A stretch of DNA of 15,623 nt, taken from assembly GCA_013816685.1 (NCBI GenBank), contig JACDDX010000001.1, positions 8,603 through 24,225 of the forward strand. The letters run 5' to 3'. The position numbers and the translations under genes are program-made. The stretch comes from Gemmatimonadales bacterium. Lineage in GTDB: Bacteria; Gemmatimonadota; Gemmatimonadetes; Gemmatimonadales; GWC2-71-9. Below, in pieces: positions 1 through 7,504 of this stretch. Under the pieces are notes generated by a model, which saw nothing but the letters and a program-made list of their open reading frames with translations, was not told where the DNA came from and did no database searches. Numbering within the stretch: the stretch's first letter is position 1; every line of letters starts with the position of its first letter.

Positions 1-77
1 GCGGCCGCAACCGCGAGGGCGAGGGAAACTCCGAAGCTGAGCGTCACGCCGACAAAGATAGCCGACGGAGCCTCAGG
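1..77 (-). other. Window edge; possible start of a hydrophobic downstream frame
   Basis: This short stretch lies downstream of the peptidase/barrel gene. On the minus strand, the frame that follows the TAA at 80-78 stays open to the window edge. From a GTG at 47-45 it would encode a hydrophobic run (VTLSFGVSLALAVAA) resembling a membrane helix. I see no Shine-Dalgarno before the GTG and too little sequence to name a family. No terminator hairpin is visible, so transcription from the housekeeping block may run on past the window. Confidence 0.2.
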
Positions 78-3000
78 TTAGAACGTCGGGCCCAGGCTGA
101 AGGTCCACAGGCCCTTGACCTGGCGTCGCTCCTGCGGAATCGAGTAGTCGAGCCGCGCCACGGCGAAACCGAACAGATTGATCCGCACGCCGGCACCGAT
201 CGTCTGCATCGGGGTCCGAACGCCCACCGGATCGTCGCCCGCCTCGCGGCTCCATTTGAGCGTGCTCTGCTCGTCCCAGGTCAGCCCGATGTCGTAGAAG
301 ATCGCTCCTTCGACGGGCGGGAAGCCGTTGGGCAAGCCGGTCTGCGGCGTGAGCAGCGGAAAGCGGATCTCGGCGCTGGCGACGCCGAGCTGCGTGCCAA
401 CCAGCCGGTCGAGCTCCGCACAGCCGGTCTCGGTGTTGAGATCGGTCGCGTTGCGGCACTCGTGACGGCGATAGCTGCCCGAGGTGTTCCCCCGGATCAG
501 GTCGGTGTTGCCGCCGAAGATCCGGAATTGCCGAGCATCCCGGCCGATCCGCCCGAAATACAGCACGCGGGTCGCGAGCACCACCGGTCCGATGAGCCCG
601 TCATAGCGCCGGTAGTCCGCCGTGAGCTGCGAAAAGCGCCAGCTGCCGATCGTCTGGGCCACCTCGAGCCGGTAGCGCCGACCATAGAACGGACCGGTGT
701 AGCCGAAGAGCGAATTGTCGAACACCATGGCCAGGCTGGGCTGCGCGTAGTTGGCGCCGGGCCGGTTGTCCGTGACGAGCTCCGCGTCCGCGGTCGCGAA
801 GCCGCTCACCGGGTCGTACGGCTCGAGGATCTGCAGCACCGCGTCGTCCACATTGGCAAGCCGCATGCTGGCTTCGATGCGCCGGAAGCGGCTGGTCGGA
901 TAGAACGCCTGCGCGAAGGCGGAGCGGACCACCAGCCGGCGCAGGTTGGTGACGAACGTATTTTCGCCGGCCGCCGGAGAATTTGGCCGGATCTCGCTCG
1001 GTTCCAGGAAATAGTACGGGTCCTGAGACACGCCCACTGCCCAGTTCAGCCGATGGGTGAGGTTGGCGTAAAGCGCGAGCACCTGCGCCTCCGCAATCCG
1101 ACCGTTGACGTACCCGGCAAACACGAGCTGGTGGTTGCCAAGGATGTCGCTCAGCGAGATGGCACTGCCCCCGAAGAACCCTCGGCCGAAATTGTCGCGG
1201 GCGTAGCCGATCGACGGGCGGGCGACGAAGTCCGGAGTGAAGTGGACGCGATAATCCTTGAGGGTGAACTCGCTGGTGTCGGGCAGACTCAGCGACGCTG
1301 AATCGAGGAGCGAGACGATGGAGACCGGGGGATCCACCCGGGACGTGTCTCCGGTGCGACCCACGTCGCTGGACGAGCGAAAGCCGGTCGTGCCGCGGTA
1401 GATCGAACCGCCCTCGCCCACCTGCGAGCGAACGTCTTCGGGCACCTGCAGCGCGCGCGAGGTGTCGATCGGCACGGCGGACGCGTTGGCGAGAATCGCA
1501 GTGCTGTCGACCGCCGGCGCTCGCCAGGGCTGCCGCTTCAGGCCGCGGGGGTTCGTAATCGAATAGACGTCGTACTTGCCTTTTTCGAAGTACACGAAGG
1601 CGAGCCGGTCGGCGCCCCGGGCCCAGGAGAGCACGGGAGACAGCGGGGTGATGCCCTGGGCACCGGTGTAGAAGTCCGTGAGCTGGTAGACGCGGTTGGC
1701 GGTGAGATCGTACAGAAAGATGTTGCTGACGCCGCCGCGGTCGGACACGAGGGCCAGGCTCTTCCCGTCGGGACTCCACTGCGGGCTCACATTCTTGCCG
1801 TCGTCCATCTGATCCAGCACCCGGGTGGCGCCGGTGTCCAGATCGTAGAGGGCGATGCGCATGTTGCCGATCGCGAGCGTGGTGAAGCTGGTGCCGGGTC
1901 CCCGGTCGGTGGCAAAGGCGATGGTCTTCCCGTCGGGCGACCACACCGGGTGCAGCTCGGCATATTTGTCCTCAGTCAGCCGGCGAAGATTGCCGCCCGT
2001 CCGGTCGACCACGAACAGATCGCTGAGGCCGCCGTCATAGCCGGTGAAGACGAGATGCTCGCCATCGGGGCTCCAGGAGGGGGTAGTGACGCCGCTCAGC
2101 GGCACCCGGATGCGCTTCACCTCCCGGTTGCGCGCCACGTCCGCGATGACGATGTCGTCGCGAGGTCCCCGTTTGGCGGCAAAGGCGAGCAAGGTGCCGT
2201 CCGGTGACCAGTTCGCCTGCGAGTTGATGAACCGGTAGGTCTCGTAGTTGCTGCTGATGCCGGACTTGAGAATCCGGCGCTTCACCTTGCCGCTGGTGCC
2301 GTCGGCCAGATACAGGTCGACCGAGTAGAAGTCCTTCTCGCTGAAGTACGCGACCTGCGACCCGTCGGGTGAGAGGGCGGGGGCCAGGTGCAGCGTGCCC
2401 TCCGAGCGCTTCTCGGTCAGCAGCTCGTCGGCGATGGCGCGCGCCCGGGCACGGGCGCCGATCTCAGGGAGATACCGCTTTTGGACCGCGTCGCGCCACT
2501 GGTCGGAGAGCTGATCGAGGGTCAGTCCGATCGTCCGGCGGACCGCCTGATCGACACCGCCCGAGAGCGTGCCCTTGAGGATGGCGCCCACCGCCTCATC
2601 ACCCCAGCGCTCGCCGATGTACGACCAGAGGGCGTGGCCGAAGCGGTAGGGAAAGAACTTGTACGGATCGGCCGTCATCTGTTCGATCGTCGGCAGCTTT
2701 CCCTCGAGCGACGCGTCCCGGAGCCACATCGCCGTCTCGGAGTTGATCGGTCCGAGCGAGAGATACTCCGCCATACCTTCGGCGAACCAGAGCGGCGGGT
2801 TGAGGGCAATGAGCGTACCGAGGCCCGCGCCGGCGCGGCCCCGCGACCAGATGTCGTACTGGAACTGGTGCGTCATTTCGTGCTGCAGCACGTGCTCGAA
2901 CTCGGCGTAGGAGCCGGTGAACGGCATGACCGCCCGGTTCCGCTGGAAGTCGGTGACCCCGCCGGTGCCCTCGCCGGGCGCCTCGCCCAGCGCGTTGGTC

Positions 3001-3284
3001 TGCTGGAAATCGGAATGGGAGGCGTAGAGAATGATCGGCTTCCGCTCGCGGAACTCGTGGTTGAGCACCCGCGACAGCCGCGCGTACGAACGTTCCGCCA
3101 TCCGCGCCGCATCGAAGGACGCGACCCGCTCGCGCGGATAGTAGTACACATCGAAGTGCTCGGTCTGGATGATCTTGAATGCAAAATTGTTGTACTGAAC
3201 CTTGTTGCGGCCGAAGTACTGGGCCGCGAGTGGCCCCGGCAAAGCGAGGAGCAGCGCCAGAGCGAGTGCGTGACGACGAACCAT
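78..3284 (-). CDS. Secreted MA-type metallopeptidase / TolB-like propeller / Omp85-like barrel protein
   Basis: This is a 1068-residue exported protein with three modules. Residues 1-21 are a signal peptide ending in LAAQ. Residues about 30-270 form a gluzincin (MA-type) peptidase-like domain with HEMTH at 135-139 and a likely third zinc-ligand motif, EGMAEY, at 169-174. Five SPDG-containing PD40/TolB propeller repeats follow, with the motif at 305, 360, 405, 449 and 504. A low-complexity linker at about 590-690 leads to a C-terminal domain rich in alternating hydrophobic and aromatic strands. It ends in Phe, as outer-membrane barrels of the Omp85/surface-antigen type do. I infer an outer-membrane-anchored protease or assembly factor; the substrate is unknown. 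The start is supported by GAGG five bases before the ATG. It sits 12 bases after rsfS and is probably the tail of the operon. Zinc motif and propeller are seen directly; the barrel is inferred from composition. Confidence 0.85.
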   Translation of the reverse strand: MVRRHALALALLLALPGPLAAQYFGRNKVQYNNFAFKIIQTEHFDVYYYPRERVASFDAARMAERSYARLSRVLNHEFRERKPIILYASHSDFQQTNALGEAPGEGTGGVTDFQRNRAVMPFTGSYAEFEHVLQHEMTHQFQYDIWSRGRAGAGLGTLIALNPPLWFAEGMAEYLSLGPINSETAMWLRDASLEGKLPTIEQMTADPYKFFPYRFGHALWSYIGERWGDEAVGAILKGTLSGGVDQAVRRTIGLTLDQLSDQWRDAVQKRYLPEIGARARARAIADELLTEKRSEGTLHLAPALSPDGSQVAYFSEKDFYSVDLYLADGTSGKVKRRILKSGISSNYETYRFINSQANWSPDGTLLAFAAKRGPRDDIVIADVARNREVKRIRVPLSGVTTPSWSPDGEHLVFTGYDGGLSDLFVVDRTGGNLRRLTEDKYAELHPVWSPDGKTIAFATDRGPGTSFTTLAIGNMRIALYDLDTGATRVLDQMDDGKNVSPQWSPDGKSLALVSDRGGVSNIFLYDLTANRVYQLTDFYTGAQGITPLSPVLSWARGADRLAFVYFEKGKYDVYSITNPRGLKRQPWRAPAVDSTAILANASAVPIDTSRALQVPEDVRSQVGEGGSIYRGTTGFRSSSDVGRTGDTSRVDPPVSIVSLLDSASLSLPDTSEFTLKDYRVHFTPDFVARPSIGYARDNFGRGFFGGSAISLSDILGNHQLVFAGYVNGRIAEAQVLALYANLTHRLNWAVGVSQDPYYFLEPSEIRPNSPAAGENTFVTNLRRLVVRSAFAQAFYPTSRFRRIEASMRLANVDDAVLQILEPYDPVSGFATADAELVTDNRPGANYAQPSLAMVFDNSLFGYTGPFYGRRYRLEVAQTIGSWRFSQLTADYRRYDGLIGPVVLATRVLYFGRIGRDARQFRIFGGNTDLIRGNTSGSYRRHECRNATDLNTETGCAELDRLVGTQLGVASAEIRFPLLTPQTGLPNGFPPVEGAIFYDIGLTWDEQSTLKWSREAGDDPVGVRTPMQTIGAGVRINLFGFAVARLDYSIPQERRQVKGLWTFSLGPTF

Positions 3285-3296
3285 GATGTCCTCGAC

Positions 3297-3650
3297 CTAG
3301 GTGGCGCTGATCAACAGCTCCGGCGCGTCGCCCCAGAGGCGCTCGAGCTGGTAGAAGGACCGCGTCTCGGGATGAAAGAGGTGAACGACGAAATCGACAA
3401 AGTCGAGCAGCACCCACCGGCCACCCGTGAGTCCTTCAACGTGGTGGGTCGAATGGCCGCGGCGATCCAGCTTGTCCATCACTGACTGGGCGATGCCGCG
3501 CACGTGGGCGTCCGACGTGCCGGACGCGATAACGAAGAAGTCGGTCGCGTCATTGAGGCCGCGGAGATCGAGCACCACGAGATGGTTGGCCTTCAGGTCC
3601 TGGATGGCATCGAGGGCGAGGCGCAGGGGTTCCGGGATGCGGGCGGTCAT
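3297..3650 (-). CDS. rsfS: Ribosomal silencing factor RsfS
   Basis: This 117-residue protein has the full length of the RsfS/Iojap family, which binds ribosomal protein L14 (uL14) and blocks 30S-50S joining when nutrients are scarce. Family hallmarks are visible: VLDLRGLNDATDFFVIASG at about 26-44, the HHVEG segment before GRWVLLDFVDFVVHLF at about 78-93, and a C-terminal YQLERLWGDAP at about 99-109. The ATG overlaps the stop of the upstream DAK2-DegV gene by four bases (ATGA), which implies translational coupling. In many bacteria rsfS sits next to nadD; here it lies in a ribosome-related block with rplI, rpsF and rpsR, which suits its role. Confidence 0.95.
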   Translation of the reverse strand: MTARIPEPLRLALDAIQDLKANHLVVLDLRGLNDATDFFVIASGTSDAHVRGIAQSVMDKLDRRGHSTHHVEGLTGGRWVLLDFVDFVVHLFHPETRSFYQLERLWGDAPELLISAT

Positions 3651-5461
3651 GCGGGTGCGGGATCCTCAATCTGATAGAAGACCGCCCACGCGCCCGGCCC
3701 GACGTGGGCGCCGAGCACGCCGGTCGCGAGACTGACGAAGCAGTCGCGGGGCCGGTAGGCAGACACCAGCGCCGCCCGCACGCGCTCGGCCCCTGCAGGC
3801 GCGTCGGCGTGGGCGATCCCGAAGCGCAGCGCGCGTGGCCTCGGTGACAGTCGCCGGTCGAGCAGCGCCAGAATTCTCGGGATCAGCTGCTCGCGACCCC
3901 GAACCCGGTCGAGCGGCACGATCCGGCCCGATTCGTCAAGCGTGAGAATCGGCTTCACGTCGAGCATGCCGGCCAGCCAGGCCTTGCCCCATGATACGCG
4001 TCCCGAACGCAGGAGGTTGTCGTAGCGATCCACGGTCAGCAGCATGCCTGATTGGGCCCTCACCCGTTCCAGTTCCTTCACGATCCGACTTGCCGTCCAC
4101 CCGGCATCGGCCAGCTCGGCGCCGCGGAGCGCCAGCATACCGATCCCTAGGGAGGCCGAGCGGCTGTCGACCACATGCACACCGTCCAGGCCGGCCGTCC
4201 GAACCGCCGCGCGGGCGGCCGCACATGTGCCCGACAGTCCTGCGCTGAGCAACACCGCGACCACGGCCTCGGCCTCCGCCCGCGCATCCCGCAGAACCCG
4301 GACGAACTCGGCCGGGGACGGCTGCGATGTCGTCGGCAGGGCCCTGCTGGATGCCAGCCACCGGTAGAACTCCTGCGGTCGGAGTTCGATCCGGTCCCGG
4401 AAGGTGCGGTCTCCGAAGGTCACCTGCAGCGGCACCAGTGCGATATGATGCCGGTCGAGCACGGCATCGTCCAGATCGGCGGAGCTGTCCGTGACGAGCG
4501 CGACCGCGCGCCCCGTGTCATGCACCAGGCGGCGGTGCTGCGCTCGCATGTCCGCCGCCTTGGTCTCCTCAAGCCGTCCCCAGCGTCCGGCACAACTGTA
4601 GACGGACTCGGGCCGGTCCGTGTGCACATGAATCTTAAGGACGTCGGCCACCAATGCGACCTGTATCGACCCGCCGAGGCTGCGCATCGCGGCGCGCACC
4701 TCGTTCGCGGGAGGGAGCCGTTCGCCGCGGACCAGCACCTCGGTGCAGAACTGGAAGTCCTGGTCGGCATCCACCGCCATGACAGCCGCGGCCGCCGCGG
4801 ACTCTGGCGGTGCGACCGGCTCGACGGCGAGAACCGGAGCCCCGTCGATGTAGCGGACGACGCCTTCGAGCATGCGGACGAATCCGCTGCCGCCGGCATC
4901 CACGACGCCGGCCTCGCGGAGGACCGCCATCGCCGCCGGGGTGCGGGCGAGGGCAAGCCGGCCCTCGGCAAGGAACCGGCGCATGAAGCTGGCGAGGTCG
5001 CATTCGGTGGCCGCCGTGCCCTCCGCCGCAGCGGCCGCCTCCCGCGCGACCGTCAGGATGGTCCCCTCGCGGGGATCGTCGAGCGCTTCGTAGAGCCGGT
5101 CGGCGGCATCGCGCATCGCCCGGGCTACTTCGATCGCATTCGCGCGCTCGCGGGCTCCGAGCGAGTCCGTGAATCCCATCAGAAAATGCGCGAGGAGCAT
5201 CCCGGAGTTGCCACGGGCGCCCAGCACCGCAGCCCGCGCCATGGTACGTGCGGTGGCCGGAAGCGCGACGTCGCCATGCGCCCGGAGGGCGTCGGCGACG
5301 GCACGAAGGGTAAGGCTGAGATTGGTCCCCGTGTCACCGTCGGGCACGGGGTAGACATTGATCCGGTTGATCTCGTCGCGTCCGGCCGCCACCCAGTCCG
5401 AGGCCGCGAACAGTGCGCGCGCGAGTCGAGGCCCGTCGACGTACGCGATCCCGACGGTCAT
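3647..5461 (-). CDS. DAK2-FakA_M-DegV fusion, putative fatty acid kinase
   Basis: This 604-residue protein combines domains that act as separate FakA and FakB proteins in Firmicutes. Residues about 10-205 are a DAK2/DhaL kinase domain with the metal/nucleotide loop NVYPVPDGDTGTN (35-47), GARGNSG (81-87) and DAGGSGF (188-194). Residues about 235-312 match the FakA middle domain, with FCTEVLVRG, IHVHTDRP and MRAQH. From about 318 a DegV/EDD lipid-binding domain begins, with TDSSADL (324-330), TTSQPS (377-382), the SGLSGT-like SAGLSGT (406-412) and DSRSASLGIG (432-441). FakA phosphorylates fatty acids held by FakB, so the fusion would tether kinase to substrate carrier; this activity is inferred. 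The usual FakA C-terminal domain appears replaced by DegV. It starts 9 bases after rplI with no clear SD and overlaps rsfS by 4 bases. It is probably cytoplasmic: no signal peptide is seen. Confidence 0.85.
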   Translation of the reverse strand: MTVGIAYVDGPRLARALFAASDWVAAGRDEINRINVYPVPDGDTGTNLSLTLRAVADALRAHGDVALPATARTMARAAVLGARGNSGMLLAHFLMGFTDSLGARERANAIEVARAMRDAADRLYEALDDPREGTILTVAREAAAAAEGTAATECDLASFMRRFLAEGRLALARTPAAMAVLREAGVVDAGGSGFVRMLEGVVRYIDGAPVLAVEPVAPPESAAAAAVMAVDADQDFQFCTEVLVRGERLPPANEVRAAMRSLGGSIQVALVADVLKIHVHTDRPESVYSCAGRWGRLEETKAADMRAQHRRLVHDTGRAVALVTDSSADLDDAVLDRHHIALVPLQVTFGDRTFRDRIELRPQEFYRWLASSRALPTTSQPSPAEFVRVLRDARAEAEAVVAVLLSAGLSGTCAAARAAVRTAGLDGVHVVDSRSASLGIGMLALRGAELADAGWTASRIVKELERVRAQSGMLLTVDRYDNLLRSGRVSWGKAWLAGMLDVKPILTLDESGRIVPLDRVRGREQLIPRILALLDRRLSPRPRALRFGIAHADAPAGAERVRAALVSAYRPRDCFVSLATGVLGAHVGPGAWAVFYQIEDPAPA

Positions 5462-5470
5462 GCCGCGGCG

Positions 5471-5917
5471 CTATTCCGAAACGACCTGGACGCGCACCTC
5501 GGCGTGAACTTCCGGATGCAGCCGGACGGCGACCGTGTGGTGGCCGAGCGTCTTGATGGGATGCTCGAGCTCGAGCCGGCGCCGGTCCACCTGGTGCCCC
5601 TGCCTCGCGAGCGCATCGGCGATATCCTGCGCGGTGACCGAGCCGAACAGCCGACCTTCTTCGCCCGCCTTGCCTGATACCGTTATCGTCAGCCCGTTCA
5701 GCGTCTGCGCAATCCGCTCGGCTTCGGTCCGTTCAGCCTGCAGCTTGCTGCCGCGAGCGCGGGTTTCGGCGGCGATCCGTTTCTTGTTCCCATCCGTCGC
5801 CTCGTAGGCGAGGCCGCGCGGCAGGAGATAATTGCGGGCATAGCCGGGCTTGACCCGGACCATCTCGCCCGCGCGGCCCAGCGTCTGAATGTCCTCGCGC
5901 AGGATCACTTCCATCAT
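5471..5917 (-). CDS. rplI: 50S ribosomal protein L9
   Basis: This 148-residue protein has the standard length of bL9, which binds 23S rRNA at the base of the L1 stalk and helps maintain reading frame. The N-terminal signature runs from about residue 14 to 38: GRAGEMVRVKPGYARNYLLP is followed closely by a conserved Ala. The long connecting helix (residues about 40-75, rich in Lys, Arg and Glu) and the C-terminal domain with GRLFGSVTAQDIADAL are present. GAGGGG lies 6 bases before the ATG. It follows the DUF2232 gene by 10 bases and precedes the DAK2-DegV gene by 9. The rpsF-rpsR-DUF2232-rplI order is a known ribosomal cluster arrangement. Confidence 0.97.
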   Translation of the reverse strand: MMEVILREDIQTLGRAGEMVRVKPGYARNYLLPRGLAYEATDGNKKRIAAETRARGSKLQAERTEAERIAQTLNGLTITVSGKAGEEGRLFGSVTAQDIADALARQGHQVDRRRLELEHPIKTLGHHTVAVRLHPEVHAEVRVQVVSE

Positions 5918-5927
5918 GACGCACCCC

Positions 5928-6845
5928 TCAGGTGGCCGGCGTCGCCCGTCGGCGCCGGAAATCTAGCCAGGTATCGGCGACGCCCAGCAACGTGAGCCCC
6001 CCGACCACGAACGGCAACAGAAACATCGCGACCAGCGTCAGTAGGGCGCACCCGGCCCGTGAAAGCCGCCCCGAGCCCGCAGAGAACACCGCCAGGCCGC
6101 GGATGGCGTAGAGCGCCCCGCCCAGTGCGAGCAGATTCTGCGCGGCAGCCCGCCAGCCCGGTGCCTGCGGCACCAGCGTCAGGGCGAGGCCCGCCACCAG
6201 CAGCCAGACCAGCTGGTCGCTGAAGGCAAAGGCCTGAAACCGGGCGGGCGGCTCGCCCAGCGGTTTTACGGCGATACGGTGGTGCCACGACCACCCCAGC
6301 CGCAATCCTGCGAGCGCGGCAAGCACCAGCAGGGCGGGAAGGAGGGCCGCGGTCGCACTGGCCGCCGCCGAGAGCTGATCCAGCAACGGACCGGCTCCGC
6401 CCGCTGCGGTGCCGGCGGCCGACAGCTGGTCCACGAACGTACGATTCGATGCCCAGAGCTCGCGCTCGAAGCCGTGACTCACGGCCGCCCAAGAGATGCC
6501 GAAGACACCCGTCCAGCTCGCCAGCGCGAGGGCCGCTGCGCCCGTCGCGAGCAGGGCACGTGAGAGATCGGCTGACGGCCGGTACACCGTCATGGCGAGG
6601 AAGGCGCCGGTGAGCAGCACGGCCGACGCGCGCACGACCTGCCCGACCAGCGACGTGTCCGGCTGCAGGAGCCAGATGAGGGTCCACGCCAGCGACCCAG
6701 CGACACACAGCCACTCGCGCAAGGTGCGCGGTCGGGCGAGAACCAGGAGTCCCGCGAGCGGACCCAGCACAAATGCCGGGGGCGCAAGCACGAGATAGCC
6801 CGCGAGGAGGAGCGCCGGGCCCCAACCTGCGCGGACGCGACTCAG
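5928..6845 (-). CDS. DUF2232 (YybS-like) integral membrane protein, CTG start
   Basis: This gene encodes a membrane protein of about 305 residues with roughly seven or eight hydrophobic segments. It resembles the DUF2232/YybS family encoded near rpsR and rplI in several phyla; its molecular role is unknown. Family-like features are FAFSDQLVWLLVAGLAL in the second half and a C-terminal GVADTWLDFRRR motif just after the last helix. The frame extends upstream to 7073, but that part lies over rpsR and reads as a shadow, so the start must fall near the rpsR stop. The best candidate is CTG at 6845-6843, sharing four bases with rpsR (CTGA) and preceded by AAGGGA at 8 bases. A GTG at 6791 would begin inside the first helix. 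The family call is from recall and moderately sure; the start is inferred. Confidence 0.75.
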   Translation of the reverse strand: MSRVRAGWGPALLLAGYLVLAPPAFVLGPLAGLLVLARPRTLREWLCVAGSLAWTLIWLLQPDTSLVGQVVRASAVLLTGAFLAMTVYRPSADLSRALLATGAAALALASWTGVFGISWAAVSHGFERELWASNRTFVDQLSAAGTAAGGAGPLLDQLSAAASATAALLPALLVLAALAGLRLGWSWHHRIAVKPLGEPPARFQAFAFSDQLVWLLVAGLALTLVPQAPGWRAAAQNLLALGGALYAIRGLAVFSAGSGRLSRAGCALLTLVAMFLLPFVVGGLTLLGVADTWLDFRRRRATPAT

Positions 6846-7063
6846 CCGACGAATCCCTTGATGTAGGGGAGCAGGGCCAACTGCCGGGCCCGCTTGATCG
6901 CCGTGCTGAGCTGCCGCTGATGCCGGGCGCAGGTGCCAGAGAGCCGGCTCGGCAGAATCTTGCCTCGCTCCGTCAGGAAGCGCGACAAGGTCCGCTCGTC
7001 CTTGAAATCCACTACCCGGACGCCGGATTCGCAGATCGCGCAGGTCTTCTGTGGGCGTCTCAT
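6842..7063 (-). CDS. rpsR: 30S ribosomal protein S18, zinc-ligand (C+) form
   Basis: This 73-residue protein is a complete bS18, which pairs with S6 on the platform of the 30S subunit. Conserved segments include DFKDERTLSRFLTERGKILP and the basic C-terminal half ending in ARQLALLPYIKGF. Four possible metal ligands are kept: C8 and C11 (CAIC) and C45 and H48 (CARH). This is the zinc-binding variety rather than the Cys-free variety found in many bacteria. The start overlaps the rpsF stop by four bases (ATGA), and the TGA stop overlaps the likely CTG start of the next gene, so three genes in a row appear translationally coupled. Confidence 0.96.
   Translation of the reverse strand: MRRPQKTCAICESGVRVVDFKDERTLSRFLTERGKILPSRLSGTCARHQRQLSTAIKRARQLALLPYIKGFVG
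6854..6859 (-). promoter_or_regulatory. SD-like AAGGGA supporting the CTG start of the DUF2232 gene
   Basis: On the minus strand AAGGGA lies inside the last codons of rpsR, exactly 8 bases before the CTG at 6845. No ATG, GTG or TTG in this frame is similarly placed. The geometry supports translational coupling to rpsR. Confidence 0.5.
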
Positions 7064-7407
7064 TCGTCGTCATCCTCGTCGCTCTTGCCGGCCGTCACCG
7101 GCACCGGCTGGGCGCCCTCGTTGGCGACGACGAGAAAACGCAGCACCCCTTCGTCGAGCTTGACCGCGCGCTCGAACTCGGGCAACGCAGTCGGCTCCGC
7201 GTCGAACTGGGCGATGACGTAGTAGCCGGTTTCGCGCTTCTTGATGGGGTAGGCGAGCGTGCGTTTACCCCAGTGATTCACCTGAGGTCCATCGCCGCTG
7301 GCACCGGGGGCTTGCAGCAGGGTGTGGAAGCGCGTGAGGCGCTCATTGATGGCGGTCTCTTCGAGCGTGCTGTCGAAGATGTAGACCGCCTCGTACGGAC
7401 GAGGCAT
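7060..7407 (-). CDS. rpsF: 30S ribosomal protein S6
   Basis: This 115-residue protein matches bS6: it opens with RPYEAVYIFDSTLEE, has the central NHWGKRTLAYPIKKRETGYY strand-turn-strand, and continues with FDAEPTALPEFERAVKLDEGVLRFLVV. The last residues form an acidic tail (KSDEDDDE) like the poly-Glu tail modified by RimK in E. coli. Whether this tail is modified here is unknown. A strong SD (GGAAGG, then TGAC) precedes the ATG. The gene leads the rpsF-rpsR-DUF2232-rplI group and follows ychF after 97 bases, the largest gap within the minus-strand block. Confidence 0.97.
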   Translation of the reverse strand: MPRPYEAVYIFDSTLEETAINERLTRFHTLLQAPGASGDGPQVNHWGKRTLAYPIKKRETGYYVIAQFDAEPTALPEFERAVKLDEGVLRFLVVANEGAQPVPVTAGKSDEDDDE

Positions 7408-7504
7408 GTCACCTTCCTTCGGGCTGAGGCGCCCCGGGCCTGGTGAAGACGCCGGGGAGGATGATTTATGAGGGCGGAAAGATAGGGGGCTTGGGTGTCT
7501 CTGG
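7408..7504 (-). promoter_or_regulatory. rpsF leader: possible internal promoter and hairpin
   Basis: This is the 97-base gap between ychF and rpsF. On the minus strand an AT-richer patch (CATAAATC, about 7466-7473) could be a weak -10 element, but no convincing -35 is seen. Between it and the rpsF SD, a CCCCGG/CCGGGG pair (7452-7457 and 7432-7437) can close a 14-base loop. S6-S18 leaders in several phyla carry an autoregulatory hairpin with a conserved CCG. This hairpin is in the right place, but I cannot confirm the consensus fold. Confidence 0.3.

Noticed and set aside
1..8. NotI recognition octamer at the first bases
   Set aside because: It could mark a cloning boundary, but in a GC-rich genome it may be chance. 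One site is no evidence.
1..77. Aquaporin-like hydrophobic stretch on the minus strand
   Set aside because: GVTLSFGVSLAL recalls part of MIP channels, but the preceding first helix would have to lie in the barrel gene, past a stop. Too short to call.
462..3485. Two long plus-strand frames opposite the peptidase/barrel gene (462-1301 and 2388-3485)
   Set aside because: Composition reflects GC-rich third positions of the real gene. The second also runs over rsfS.
4175..5677. 500-residue plus-strand open frame opposite the DAK2-DegV gene and rplI
   Set aside because: Both genes beneath have unmistakable conserved motifs. The antisense product is Arg/His-rich and has no recognisable domain.
5914..6825. 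303-residue minus-strand frame over the DUF2232 gene
   Set aside because: The competing frame has hydrophobic helices and a DUF2232-type ending; this one is Arg/Gly/Ala-rich without helices.
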